64,000 nt of DNA from JAHDHW01 sp965220465 (lineage in GTDB: Bacteria > Bacteroidota > Bacteroidia > Chitinophagales > Saprospiraceae): positions 450,584 to 514,583 of the forward strand of contig CBDCPZ010000021.1 in the NCBI GenBank assembly GCA_965220465.1, written 5' to 3'. Below, in pieces: positions 24,754 through 34,570 of the stretch. The stretch's first letter is position 1. Each line of letters begins with the position of its first letter. The translations under genes and the position numbers were made by a program. The notes under the pieces were generated by a model. The model did no database searches, was not told the origin of the DNA, and saw nothing but the letters and a program-made list of their open reading frames with translations.

Positions 24754-25071
24754 CTATCCCGCTTGAGGAGCGAGCTTAACCTCAAGGCCATCTATTTCAT
24801 CAGACAGTTTGATTTGGCAACCAAGCCTGCTATTTCCTTCAACAAAAAAAGCCTGATCCAACATATCTTCTTCCGCCTCGGTTGGAGGTTTTAATTCGTG
24901 ATCACTGTTGACATACACGTGACAAGTCGAACAAAGCGCCATGCCTCCGCAGATGCCTTCAACGGGAAGTTCATAAGCCTTGCAAATTTCCATCAAATTC
25001 AAATTCATATCTGTGGGAGCCTCAAGTTCATGCACTTTATCTTCCCGATCAATAACTTTTATTTTAATCAT
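24754..25071 (-). CDS. 2Fe-2S ferredoxin, adrenodoxin type
   Basis: This 105-residue protein has the cluster pattern C-x5-C-x2-C (ICGGMALCSTCHVY) plus a fourth Cys in SRLGCQI, near residue 86. The acidic stretch TEAEEDMLDQ is typical of adrenodoxin-like ferredoxins, which pass single electrons to partner enzymes. It starts 4 bp after the reductase stop, so the reductase and ferredoxin are an electron-transfer pair. The final acceptor is not encoded nearby. Confidence 0.92.
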   Translation of the reverse strand: MIKIKVIDREDKVHELEAPTDMNLNLMEICKAYELPVEGICGGMALCSTCHVYVNSDHELKPPTEAEEDMLDQAFFVEGNSRLGCQIKLSDEIDGLEVKLAPQAG

Positions 25072-25075
25072 TTAG

Positions 25076-26116
25076 CTATTCGTGATTATCGGGTTGTTTG
25101 CTCTGGTTTTCTGAAAAACCTTCAACGCCGGTAACTGTAGTATATTTAAAAGAAATTTTCTTATCAGGGTTGATTACTTTAAAGGCAGACTGAGCCATCA
25201 GGGTAGCTTCATGGAAACCACAAAGGATCAATTTTAATTTCCCGGGATAAGTATTGATATCGCCGATCGCGTATATACCCGGCACATTCGTGCTGTAATC
25301 GAGCGTGTTCACTTCAATTGCATTTTTGTCGATATTGAGTCCCCAACCTGAGATTGGTCCCAATTTAGGCGATAATCCAAATAAGGGAATGAAATGGTCT
25401 GTTTCCATTTTCAATTCTCCTTCTTTGTCGTGCTTAACTACTATTTCACTCAATTTTCCATTTCCATTGAGTCCGACAATTTGTGATTCGGTCAACAGCT
25501 TGATTTTTCCTTCAAGGCTCAACATTTTTACTTTTTCAACAGAATCAAGTGCTCCTCTAAATTGCGTCCGCCGATGTACCAAAGTCAATTCATCAACAAT
25601 ATCTGCCAAAAAAATAGTCCAATCCAAAGCAGAGTCGCCTCCTCCGGCAATGACAACTTTTTTACCGCGATAAATCTCGGGGTCTTTGATAATGTATTCA
25701 ACGCCTTTGTCTTCAAATTCATTAATATTTGAAATAGGAGGTTTTCGTGGTTCAAAACAACCAAGGCCGCCGGCAATTGCAATGACGGGAGCCTGAAGTT
25801 TGGTTCCACGGCTGGTTGTTACCTGAAACGTCTTTTCCTTCGTTGGTTGGACTGTTTCGACTCTTTCGCCCAGTGTAAAACCAGGATTAAAAGGTTCGAT
25901 TTGTTTCATGAGGTTTTTGACCAAATCACCGGCAAGAATCTCAGGAAAACCCGGAATATCATAAATCGGCTTTTTAGGATAGATCTCAGTGAGTTGCCCT
26001 CCAGGCTGTGGAAGAGAGTCAATTAAATGGCAATGCATTTTCAACAATCCAGCCTCAAAAACCGTAAATAAACCAACTGGTCCCGCGCCAACAATTATTA
26101 TATCCGTTTTAATCAT
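25076..26116 (-). CDS. Ferredoxin-NADP reductase, thioredoxin-reductase-like
   Basis: About 346 residues. FAD-binding GAGPVGLFTVFEAGL lies near the N-terminus, the NADPH-binding fold has VIAGGGDSALDWTIFLAD near 160, and the C-terminal FAD contact is YAIGDINTYPGK. The CxxC of thioredoxin reductase is absent, which marks the TrxR-like ferredoxin-NADP reductases (COG0492 type). It moves electrons between NADPH and ferredoxin in the cytosol and is co-transcribed with the ferredoxin 4 bp downstream. The start MIKTDIIIVG was preferred to one 18 nt further upstream. Confidence 0.9.
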   Translation of the reverse strand: MIKTDIIIVGAGPVGLFTVFEAGLLKMHCHLIDSLPQPGGQLTEIYPKKPIYDIPGFPEILAGDLVKNLMKQIEPFNPGFTLGERVETVQPTKEKTFQVTTSRGTKLQAPVIAIAGGLGCFEPRKPPISNINEFEDKGVEYIIKDPEIYRGKKVVIAGGGDSALDWTIFLADIVDELTLVHRRTQFRGALDSVEKVKMLSLEGKIKLLTESQIVGLNGNGKLSEIVVKHDKEGELKMETDHFIPLFGLSPKLGPISGWGLNIDKNAIEVNTLDYSTNVPGIYAIGDINTYPGKLKLILCGFHEATLMAQSAFKVINPDKKISFKYTTVTGVEGFSENQSKQPDNHE

Positions 26117-26182
26117 TTGTATTACTTTTTTCAAAAGAAATGCAAAGATAGTAACAATCCCTAACTAGCATTGTTTATCCAC

Positions 26183-26965
26183 TTATTTTCCTTTAAAATC
26201 CGGAGTACGCCTTTCTACAAAAGCTGTGGCTCCCTCTTTGAAATCTTTTGTGCCGGTCAATCCTCCAAACTTGTCTATTTCAAAATCAAATCCATCAACA
26301 TCTTTATCAAAATATGCATTTACACTTTCAATAACTTTTGCAATGGCAAGTGGTGCTTTTGTTGCAATTTTTTCAATCAACTCAACAGCCTTTGCCACCT
26401 CTTCTCCCTGTGGAACCACGTAGTTCACCAATCCCAATCGATGAGCTTCTTCAGCACCGATCATATCTCCCGTCATTAAAAGCTCGGTAGCTTTTCCTTT
26501 TCCAATCAATTGAATCAAACGCTGTGTTCCACCATATCCGGGAATAATTCCCAGATTTACTTCCGGCTGTCCAAAACGAGCCTTTTCACCAGCAATCCGG
26601 ATATGGCAAGCCATAGCCAATTCACAACCACCGCCCAACGCAAACCCATTGACAGCGGCAATTACCGGTTTTGGGAAACGTTCTATAAAATAGAAAACCT
26701 CTTGCCCAAACCTTGAAAGTTCAGCGCCTTTATCAACATCAAGGCCTAAAAATTCTTTGATATCGGCACCTGCGATAAAAGCCTTTTCTCCGGCACCTGT
26801 GATAATAATTCCACGCGCTTTATCATTTTTCGGGGCAGATTCATAAAAGAAATGATGCAACTCGGTCATTGTTCGACCGTTAAGCGCATTCATTGCTTTT
26901 TCCCGATTGATGGTAAGGAAAAGAATATTGTCTTTAAAATCTACTTTGATATTTTCGTAAGTCAT
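26183..26965 (-). CDS. Enoyl-CoA hydratase/isomerase (crotonase) family protein
   Basis: This 260-residue protein has the crotonase fold. The first oxyanion segment is KAFIAGADIKEFLGL (near residue 70) and the second is AVNGFALGGGCELAMACHIR (near 105). The two catalytic Glu positions of true hydratases look present (the first in GGGCELAMAC, the second in FGQPEVNLGIIPGYGG). It most likely hydrates enoyl-CoA in fatty-acid beta-oxidation or butanoate metabolism in the cytosol. No other beta-oxidation gene is adjacent. Confidence 0.9.
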   Translation of the reverse strand: MTYENIKVDFKDNILFLTINREKAMNALNGRTMTELHHFFYESAPKNDKARGIIITGAGEKAFIAGADIKEFLGLDVDKGAELSRFGQEVFYFIERFPKPVIAAVNGFALGGGCELAMACHIRIAGEKARFGQPEVNLGIIPGYGGTQRLIQLIGKGKATELLMTGDMIGAEEAHRLGLVNYVVPQGEEVAKAVELIEKIATKAPLAIAKVIESVNAYFDKDVDGFDFEIDKFGGLTGTKDFKEGATAFVERRTPDFKGK

Positions 26966-27025
26966 GAATTTTAATATTAAGGAACAAAAAATAATAGCGC
27001 GAAAATAAAGATTTATTAGAACAGC

Positions 27026-29542
27026 CTATTGAAAATCAGCGTTTTTTCTTTCTATTGTAAAAATGGTCAGGCCTGCCAATGGTTTTGAATGATTCGGAAA
27101 TAACAAACTCACCAAATAACCAATTACCAGACATGATATAAAACCTGTTGCGGTAAAAAGCAGAAAATGAACAGGTTGATGATTTGCCACCATAAATTGA
27201 ATCACTGCGCTGCTAAAAAGTCCAACCAAAGCGCCAATTCCGTTTGCACGGGTACTGATAATTCCCAGTAAAAATACACCTCCTAAACCACCTGTAATCA
27301 ATCCAACAATTTTGATAAACTCATCCCAAATGGATTTTACGTCCATCGTGGCAAACAACAAAGCAAACGAAATTCCGGCAACGCCTATGATCAAAGTTGA
27401 AGTTCGACCAACCACTAAATCATTGCCTTTCCAATTAAAAAGCTGGTGAAAATCAACGGTGTAAGCGGTCGCTGCTGAATTCATACTACTGCTCAAGCTG
27501 GACATGGCTGCCGCAAAAATACCGGCGATCAGCAAACCGTTTACACCGTCGGGCAATTGAGAAAAAATGTACCACGGAAAAATGGCGTCGGTGGCCTGCA
27601 TAGCTGGCAACAATTCAGAAGGATTTGCTTTGTAAAATGTATACAAAGCCGTTCCTACAAAAAAGTAAATCCAACCGATGGAAAGGCTCACCAGCGTTGA
27701 AGTCCAGATGCTTTTTTTTGCTCCTTGTACATCTTTTGTGGTTAAATATCGCTGAACCATAGACTGATCTGAGCTGTAAACGATCAGTTGAGAAAAGAAT
27801 CCACTCATCACAACCACCCAAAAGGTAGGTTGTTTGAAATCAAGCGCCATATTCAACATCTCAAATTTCTTATTTTCTCTTCCAACATCAATGATTTCTT
27901 TTACACCACCTTCAAGGCTAAAGCTGATCAAAATTAAACAAAGGATAATTCCTCCAATCAATATAACAACCTGCAAAACATCCGTCCAGATTACCGCTTC
28001 AATTCCGCCCATAATGGTATAAACCAAGCTGATTACCCCCATTAAAACGATACAAAAAATAATGTCTATTCCTGTAGCAACGTTTAGTGCGATAGCTGGT
28101 AAATAAAGCACTATTCCGATTCGCCCGAGTTGAAAAATGATGAAAGAAAGACTACCAATCAATCTCGTTGCAAGATTGAATCTTTTTTCCAAATATTCAT
28201 AAGCCGTGGTAATATCCAGTTTTCTGTAAAAAGGAATAAAAAGCCAGCAAACGATAACCGGAATCAGGATCTGCGGCAATTTCGTCATAAAATACGCCCA
28301 ATCCGTAGCATAGGTTTTGGCAGGAACCGCCATAAAACTGATCGCGCTCAAACCAGTTCCGTAGAGACTCAGGCCAGCTGCCCACCAAGGAATTTTCTTC
28401 CCTCCTTTGAAATAATCATCCGAATTTTTCTGCTTCCTAGAAAAGTAGAATCCTAATAGAATCAATAGAACAAAATATAAAACCAGCACCAAAATATTGA
28501 GGAATCCATATTTTTGTTTTTCACTTGAAAAAGAGATTTCATATAAACTGAGACCAGCTTTTTCGTCTTTCGAAAAAGCAAGAATGGAATTACCGTTTTT
28601 AAAAAAATGAAGCGGTCCAATACCGTTTGGAAAGTTTCCAATATTTTCCCAGGTGTCTGTAATCGTGTGATATAAATAACTTTTTCGGGCAGATCGATCA
28701 AAGAAAAGAATATCCGTTGCGCCAATAGAAATCAACGTATTTTGTTTTGTATTGAATGAAACCTCGTTTAGTTTTTTCCAGGAATTTATTTTTGGATTAA
28801 ACTGATAACTATCCTTTCCACCAAAAAAATACAAACAATTATCAAGACCATTGCTTTGGCAAGCCATTATAGAAAAAACTTCGGCTGGCCGGTCTTCTGA
28901 AATTAATTTTTCCCACTTCCGGTCTGATTCTGATTTTGAAAGATCAAGGACTAAAATTTCATTATAAATTTTGTCCGAATTCGTAGAATTCATTCCTCCA
29001 AAAAGATAAATTTTATTTCCCAAGACAGTGCCGCCAGAAAAGCCCATCGACTCTGTGGAAGGAAGCGTTTCAAATTCTACTTTTTGAGAAACCGTGTTCC
29101 ATTTTATAATAAAAACTGATTCTTTAAACGATTCCTTCGAATTGTTTTTAGTAACCACACTCAAGCAAACCAATCCGTAATCTGTTTGAATTGTCGTGTT
29201 AAAATTGACAGGGCCAAATGGAATTTCAAAGTCTTGTTCCAGCTTTTCGTATGTTCCATTTCCATTTTGAAGAAAAACAAATACTTTATTATTCCATTGA
29301 ATTTCAGCAGCTTGGAGTGTGTCACCCAATGAACTATTGCTTCCTCCAGCTATGAAAAGAGCGCCATTATGGCTGCCGAAAAAAGCGCCTCCAAGTTTAT
29401 CTAACGGTAACTCATCTTTCGAAAAAGAATCAATCTTTTTCCAGTGAAGTTCATTCGCCGAATCAGAAAACTGGTTATTTTGACAAAGGCCAATTTGGTG
29501 GATATTAAAGAGATAAAGGAGGATAAGCGAGAATTTCTGCAT
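27026..29542 (-). CDS. Kelch mutarotase fused to sodium:solute symporter, probably for sialic acid
   Basis: This 838-residue protein has a signal peptide (to about 20) and a six-bladed kelch-like domain at about 30-335 (GGAFFGSHNGALFIAGGS, GFSGGTVLGNKIYLFGGMNS, CLYFFGGKDSYQFNPK). That layout is the cyclically permuted mutarotase of the NanM/YjhT type. A sodium:solute symporter of about 13 helices follows (DDYFKGGKKIPWWAAGLSLY, SGFFSQLIVYSSDQSMVQRY). NanM converts alpha- to beta-N-acetylneuraminate in the periplasm; fusing it to the transporter would deliver the right anomer directly. A sialidase gene lies 1.7 kb away. The fusion is known in Bacteroidota; the substrate is inferred. Confidence 0.82.
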   Translation of the reverse strand: MQKFSLILLYLFNIHQIGLCQNNQFSDSANELHWKKIDSFSKDELPLDKLGGAFFGSHNGALFIAGGSNSSLGDTLQAAEIQWNNKVFVFLQNGNGTYEKLEQDFEIPFGPVNFNTTIQTDYGLVCLSVVTKNNSKESFKESVFIIKWNTVSQKVEFETLPSTESMGFSGGTVLGNKIYLFGGMNSTNSDKIYNEILVLDLSKSESDRKWEKLISEDRPAEVFSIMACQSNGLDNCLYFFGGKDSYQFNPKINSWKKLNEVSFNTKQNTLISIGATDILFFDRSARKSYLYHTITDTWENIGNFPNGIGPLHFFKNGNSILAFSKDEKAGLSLYEISFSSEKQKYGFLNILVLVLYFVLLILLGFYFSRKQKNSDDYFKGGKKIPWWAAGLSLYGTGLSAISFMAVPAKTYATDWAYFMTKLPQILIPVIVCWLFIPFYRKLDITTAYEYLEKRFNLATRLIGSLSFIIFQLGRIGIVLYLPAIALNVATGIDIIFCIVLMGVISLVYTIMGGIEAVIWTDVLQVVILIGGIILCLILISFSLEGGVKEIIDVGRENKKFEMLNMALDFKQPTFWVVVMSGFFSQLIVYSSDQSMVQRYLTTKDVQGAKKSIWTSTLVSLSIGWIYFFVGTALYTFYKANPSELLPAMQATDAIFPWYIFSQLPDGVNGLLIAGIFAAAMSSLSSSMNSAATAYTVDFHQLFNWKGNDLVVGRTSTLIIGVAGISFALLFATMDVKSIWDEFIKIVGLITGGLGGVFLLGIISTRANGIGALVGLFSSAVIQFMVANHQPVHFLLFTATGFISCLVIGYLVSLLFPNHSKPLAGLTIFTIERKNADFQ

Positions 29543-29640
29543 GAGTCCATCAAAGGTAGAGAATTATCAATCTCTCAAAAGTAAAGTAATAGATCATTTA
29601 CACTCCAATTCTGTATACTTTTTTATCAGAAACCAAATTT

Positions 29641-31182
29641 TTATTCTACAATCAGTTTTTTCACAGTTTTTGTGTCATCAAATTCTATTTCTAAAAAATA
29701 AATTCCTTTAACCAGAATTGGTAATTCAATTTGATCATTTTCAAAACCAGATTCGTAAACTTTCTTTCCAAAGAGATCAAAAAGAACAATATTTCTTATA
29801 GTTGACTCACAAAGCTTTTGTATTGAAAGTCTGGTTTTAACAGGATTTGGAAATATGCTTATTTCGTGGCATTCATTCAATTCATCTATTGAAACAACCT
29901 GATCAAAATCAACAACGTAAACCGCACCACTGATTTGGCCATTTGTATTATCACCAATAGCACCAATCACTAAATCGTTTTCGAAAAGAGCCAAAGAATA
30001 TCCAAAGCGATCTTGTTCATCAATTTCATTTGGAACTAATTTAGCCTTCTCTTCCCATTCATCTTCATTCTTGTGATAAATATAAACCGATCCGCAGTTA
30101 TAACCATTGTCGTCATCTTTAGATGCACCAACAACAATGAAGTCATTATTAATTAAAACACTATGTCCAAAAAAGTCGTCTTGTCCGCCATTGCTGGTAT
30201 GGATTTTAGTTTCTTCCTCCCAGTTCTCTCCATCTCTTTTAAATAAGTAAACTGCCCCACTGCTTCCGCTACTTAACACACCATCTTCCATCCAAGCTCC
30301 AACAACGATGTAATCATTTTCAATAGCGACTGCGTTGCCAAACTGATCAAAAGTTCCACCATCACTTGCAACGAGCTTGACTTGCTGATCCCATATATTG
30401 CCATTTCGTTTGAAGACATATGCTGATCCGGCATTATCTCCTCCACTATTATCTTCCAAAGGAGCACCAACTACGATATAATCACCCTCAATAGCAACAC
30501 TACTTCCAAAATCATCACCAATTGCCGCATCGGAAGAATTCAGTTTAGCAATTTCTTCCCAGGAATCTCCACTTTTTTGAAATACATAAGCAGAACCACT
30601 AAAATTTCCATTGTTTGCGTCTTGCCTTGCTCCAACGACCAAATATTCTTCAGACATAGAAACACTCCACCCAAACCTACCATTGAAAACTGCATCAGCA
30701 GGAGTAATTTTTGCCAATTTGCTCCAATTTGCTCCCTCCTTTTTAAAAAGATAAACTGCACCACTGAAAGCAGCTATTTCATTATCACCTTCTGATCCAA
30801 CTATGATAAAGTTTTCTTTAACAGCTACTGCACAACCGAAATGATTAGTTGCAAAACTTGTGTCAGGGATCAATTTTGCATCAAAGACCCAAGTGTCTCC
30901 AGTTTTTGTATAAACGTAAACCGATCCACTATCTTCTCCGTTAGAATCATCTCGTTGAGCACCAATCACTAAATAATTTTCTGAAACATCAACACTATTT
31001 CCAAAACGAGCATACTCCATCCCATCTGGTGGTAGCAGTTTAATTTCCTGGCAGATGCTACTATAAACAAAAATAATTTGAAAAAACAGAACAAAACCTA
31101 TAACAAGTAGAGGGGGTTCATTTTTAGTTAGAACTTTAAAATTTAATGACTTCCAGTTTTCAATGGATTGTATATTTGACAT
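29641..31182 (-). CDS. FG-GAP repeat protein with T9SS type A sorting domain
   Basis: This 513-residue protein has a hydrophobic segment near residue 28-46 (VIGFVLFFQIIFVYSSICQE) as signal sequence, preceded by an unusually long N-terminus. Seven repeats of about 50 residues follow, with the core DxFGxSVAIxxDYIVVGAxxD(N/D)xGxxSGxVYVF: an FG-GAP-like beta-propeller. The sorting domain starts near 440 (ISIFPNPVKTRLSIQ) and ends KLIVE. It should be exported to the surface by T9SS. Asp/Asn-rich loops suggest calcium binding. It starts divergently from the sialidase gene. Confidence 0.85.
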   Translation of the reverse strand: MSNIQSIENWKSLNFKVLTKNEPPLLVIGFVLFFQIIFVYSSICQEIKLLPPDGMEYARFGNSVDVSENYLVIGAQRDDSNGEDSGSVYVYTKTGDTWVFDAKLIPDTSFATNHFGCAVAVKENFIIVGSEGDNEIAAFSGAVYLFKKEGANWSKLAKITPADAVFNGRFGWSVSMSEEYLVVGARQDANNGNFSGSAYVFQKSGDSWEEIAKLNSSDAAIGDDFGSSVAIEGDYIVVGAPLEDNSGGDNAGSAYVFKRNGNIWDQQVKLVASDGGTFDQFGNAVAIENDYIVVGAWMEDGVLSSGSSGAVYLFKRDGENWEEETKIHTSNGGQDDFFGHSVLINNDFIVVGASKDDDNGYNCGSVYIYHKNEDEWEEKAKLVPNEIDEQDRFGYSLALFENDLVIGAIGDNTNGQISGAVYVVDFDQVVSIDELNECHEISIFPNPVKTRLSIQKLCESTIRNIVLFDLFGKKVYESGFENDQIELPILVKGIYFLEIEFDDTKTVKKLIVE

Positions 31183-31279
31183 GAGCTTTATATTTGATAA
31201 TTTTACTTGAATCTAAAAATAGATAAACTATTTTTATTTTTCTAAAATACATAAATCAACAAAGAACAATTATTGTAAG

Positions 31280-32941
31280 GTGAGTTATATTAAAAATTCA
31301 ATTTGTTGCCATGTCCTTTTTTTCTTTTTGCTTTTTGGATGTTCCGACCAAAAGGAAAAAGATCCATTTACTGAAATCGTTACAAACGGAAATGCCGAAA
31401 ATGCAATTGTCATGGGCAAAAAGTGGACGAAAGGAATGGGCTTTTTAGAGTGTTCAGGCAAAGGGGATAATTTTGACAACATGCTTTACAGTTCCTTCTA
31501 TGTCAACGATCAGGATTTCCATATCAAAGCAAAACTGAGCCTTGAAAAGCTGGATGCAACCACTTCGATTTTTTGGTTTTTCAACAATCACTTTGGATTT
31601 GATTCAAGTAGTGAGAATCCGGATTTACAGAAAAGGCTATTTATTTATAGTCCAAAATTAGATTCTGTCATCTATCTGAAAAAAGCAGATAAATTTATCA
31701 TTCCAAACGAACCCTTCACTTTCGAAGTCATTCGAAAAAACGCAATCGTTTCCTTTTTTATAAACAAAAACAAAATCGCCGAACAAGCCGCTGACAACTT
31801 CAGCCAACCGTTGAAAGGAGCCATCGGATTCCGTCCCTGGCGAAACACGATGAGGATTTATGATTGGTCGATCAGTGGTGATTTTTCAAATCTTCCAAAC
31901 CCTGAATTTGTCTTCGAATCCGGTGAAGAAGGTTACGCTTGTTTCCGAATCCCGTCGATTGTTCAAACCAATGAAGGGACATTGCTTGCTTTTGCGGAAG
32001 GTCGAGAAGGCAATTGTCGTGACAATTATGATGTAAATATCGTCCTGAAAAGATCTTTTGATGGCGGAACAACCTGGGGACCGCTGCAACTTATTTGGGA
32101 AGACAGCTCAAATACCTGCTCCTACCCTGTCCCTATCGTGGATCGTGCAACAGGCAGAATCACTTTGTTTTCATCGTGGAGTTTGGGAGAAGATCACTGG
32201 GGGACTATTTTTAAGGGAGAAGGAAAAGACACGCGCAGGATTTTTATTTTTTATTCGGAAGATGATGGTAAATCGTGGACAGCTCCGAAGGAAATCACAA
32301 AGGCTATAAAGCTTCCTGATTGGGATTATTACGGAATCGGAACCGGCTCAGGAATGCAAATCAAAAAAGGAAAACACAAAGGCCGAATGATTGCAGCCGC
32401 TTATCATTCCAAATTCGATGGAAAGCCCATTTTCAGATCCCATTTGATTTATTCCGACGATGGCGGACTGAACTGGAAAATTGGCGGCATTTCTAAAGAA
32501 ACAGAAACCAGTGAATGTGAAGTTGCCGAATTAGGCGATGGCTCGCTGATGCTAAACATGACTGTTCGGTCTCATCGGATCAAAGCCAGAAGCGTGGCTT
32601 ACAGTTTTGACGGTGGATTAACGCTTGAAAATCAGCAACTTGATTCGATTTTGTATGGTCCGTTTTGCCAGGCGAGTTTGGATAGTTATGTTGATAAAAA
32701 TGGTAAAACAATTATTCTTTTCTCAAACCCGCGTCATCGGTTTGCACGAGAAGATATGACCGTCCAATACAGCAAAGATGATGGAAAATCCTGGAGAATT
32801 GGATCGTTGCTTTTTGAAGGATACGTTGCTAATTCTGACCTGATTGTAATGAATGATGGGACTTTAGGATGTTTTTTCGAATGCGGAAAAGTATGGACTT
32901 ATGATGGATTGGCTTTTAAAAAATTTGACTTGCCAGAGTGA
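31280..32941 (+). CDS. Sialidase (exo-alpha-sialidase) lipoprotein
   Basis: This 553-residue protein has a lipoprotein signal (LFFFLLFGC, Cys near 21). An N-terminal beta-sandwich-like domain occupies about 25-205. The six-bladed sialidase propeller follows, with the FRIPS (arginine-triad) motif near residue 223 and at least four Asp boxes of S-x-D-x-G-x-x-W type (SFDGGTTW, SEDDGKSW, SDDGGLNW, SKDDGKSW). It removes terminal sialic acids from glycans at the cell surface or in the periplasm. The GTG start was used because no ATG lies between the upstream region and the signal peptide. It converges with the flippase gene, 6 bp apart. Confidence 0.9.
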   Translation: MSYIKNSICCHVLFFFLLFGCSDQKEKDPFTEIVTNGNAENAIVMGKKWTKGMGFLECSGKGDNFDNMLYSSFYVNDQDFHIKAKLSLEKLDATTSIFWFFNNHFGFDSSSENPDLQKRLFIYSPKLDSVIYLKKADKFIIPNEPFTFEVIRKNAIVSFFINKNKIAEQAADNFSQPLKGAIGFRPWRNTMRIYDWSISGDFSNLPNPEFVFESGEEGYACFRIPSIVQTNEGTLLAFAEGREGNCRDNYDVNIVLKRSFDGGTTWGPLQLIWEDSSNTCSYPVPIVDRATGRITLFSSWSLGEDHWGTIFKGEGKDTRRIFIFYSEDDGKSWTAPKEITKAIKLPDWDYYGIGTGSGMQIKKGKHKGRMIAAAYHSKFDGKPIFRSHLIYSDDGGLNWKIGGISKETETSECEVAELGDGSLMLNMTVRSHRIKARSVAYSFDGGLTLENQQLDSILYGPFCQASLDSYVDKNGKTIILFSNPRHRFAREDMTVQYSKDDGKSWRIGSLLFEGYVANSDLIVMNDGTLGCFFECGKVWTYDGLAFKKFDLPE

Positions 32942-32947
32942 CTATTT

Positions 32948-34429
32948 TTAAAACTTACCTTTCAACCAAGCCAAACCGTTTTCAAATATTTCTTCAATAT
33001 CTGAGGAGATTTTAAAGTATAAAACCAAAGGAACGTAAACTATAGTTATCATTGCGGAGCGAATAAGAATATCAAAAATCGGTTTTCCGGTCAACGGAAT
33101 ATAATATGCAAGCAAAAAAGTAATTCCCGCTATCGCTAAAATTTTAATCGTTCCAATGGAAAAAGGCTGCATGTCCAGTTTCCATTTTATATAAATGAAT
33201 TTCACCAAATTGTACAAAGTAATCGAAGCTAGAGTCGCTAAAGCAGCGCCTGCGATCTGGAATTTTGGTATAAACACCAAATTGCAAATCACATTAAAAA
33301 CGGCCAATAATAAAAGCGCATACAGTCGAAAGCGATAAAACTTCGAATAATCAATAATCTGATTGTTGATGCTCGTTCCCATATCGATAATTTTCGAAAA
33401 ACCAATCAAAACGACCACCGCATAACCAGCCTGTAATTCTTCGCTGTTCGGCATGATTGAAAACAGATCTTTAGCGGAAGCAACAATCCCGACAAATAAC
33501 AAAAGGCCAACAATCAAAAGATTGATGGACGAACGTTGATACAACATTTTGACATGAGCCAGATCATTGTCTTTGAAGGCTTCTGATAAAATAGGCGCCG
33601 TGATTTGGCCAATCGCGTTGGTTGGAATCGCGATCACACTTGCGATAAATAAAGCAATGGCAAATGTTCCGTTATTTTCAAAATCAAGCATTGTCGAAAT
33701 CATCAAAGAATCTATCCGAAAAGCAAGTACACTGCCAATCCCTCCAAATAATCCATAAACGGCGTAGTTTGCTATTTTTTTCAAAATCGGCTTATCAAAC
33801 AACTTGAAATCTGGTTTTAATTTCAATTCCCCGAGCCAATAAACGTAGCCTATTATTGCGGCAAGCGACATCACAAAATTGATCAAAATGATATTGATGA
33901 CCGCATCTAAAGTGATGACATTCATGAAGTACAACAAAATGACAATCGGCAAAGTAACTTTGATCAGGTTCTGAAAAATGGCTGGAAAAACGATTCTTTT
34001 AAAATTTGTACAGTAGTTGTAAAACAACTGGAAGAAAGCCAGTAAAATGGACATCGGAATCAAATAGGGCAAATAATCTCTGTAAAGCGCCGGTCGGTCA
34101 GCATACAGCCCATAAAACTGATCTTTGAATAAATAAGCCAACAGTGCAAAAAAGATGCTTCCAATCAACACTCCACCAATTAAAAAAAACAAAAAACCAT
34201 TGTGCCCTTTTTCATCATCCTTAAACCGAGGAAAAAACCGAATGGTTACCCCACTAAAACCCAACAACAAAAAAGGAGCAATAAACATAGCTCCATCAAT
34301 GATGAATCGAGCAAGACCATAGGTTTCCCGGTCAAGCGGGTAAATAAAAACCACACTTATCCCGCCGATAGCTACAGCCAAATAATTGACCAGACTTTGC
34401 TTGATTCCCTGTCTTTTAATGACGCCCAT
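32948..34429 (-). CDS. Polysaccharide flippase (Wzx/MATE-like)
   Basis: This 493-residue protein has 12-14 predicted membrane helices throughout and belongs to the oligosaccharide flippase (polysaccharide biosynthesis protein) family. Typical segments are GFSGVTIRFFPRFKDDEKG near the start, ALFIASVIAIPTNAIGQITAP in the middle, and ALATLASITLYNLVKFIYIKW late. It should move lipid-linked oligosaccharides across the inner membrane. It is transcribed divergently from the glycan operon beginning at 34571, so it may serve that locus. Confidence 0.86.
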   Translation of the reverse strand: MGVIKRQGIKQSLVNYLAVAIGGISVVFIYPLDRETYGLARFIIDGAMFIAPFLLLGFSGVTIRFFPRFKDDEKGHNGFLFFLIGGVLIGSIFFALLAYLFKDQFYGLYADRPALYRDYLPYLIPMSILLAFFQLFYNYCTNFKRIVFPAIFQNLIKVTLPIVILLYFMNVITLDAVINIILINFVMSLAAIIGYVYWLGELKLKPDFKLFDKPILKKIANYAVYGLFGGIGSVLAFRIDSLMISTMLDFENNGTFAIALFIASVIAIPTNAIGQITAPILSEAFKDNDLAHVKMLYQRSSINLLIVGLLLFVGIVASAKDLFSIMPNSEELQAGYAVVVLIGFSKIIDMGTSINNQIIDYSKFYRFRLYALLLLAVFNVICNLVFIPKFQIAGAALATLASITLYNLVKFIYIKWKLDMQPFSIGTIKILAIAGITFLLAYYIPLTGKPIFDILIRSAMITIVYVPLVLYFKISSDIEEIFENGLAWLKGKF

Positions 34430-34525
34430 TGATTTCGATTGGGTTGATTTTCCTTTTGTTAAATTTGTAATTCAATTTTCTTAAAGTTGCTGCTAAAATA
34501 GTGTGCCTATTACTTTTTTTATTAA

Positions 34526-34533
34526 TACTTTTG
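34526..34533 (+). promoter_or_regulatory. -7 promoter box of the glycan operon
   Basis: TACTTTTG fits the TAnnTTTG consensus and lies 38 bp before the first gene of the operon at 34571. It is in the 141-bp divergent gap with the flippase gene. A -33 TTG is not obvious. Confidence 0.5.
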
Positions 34534-34570
34534 CCGTCGATAAAAGCTTTTCAAAAAGTCAAGAGACTGA

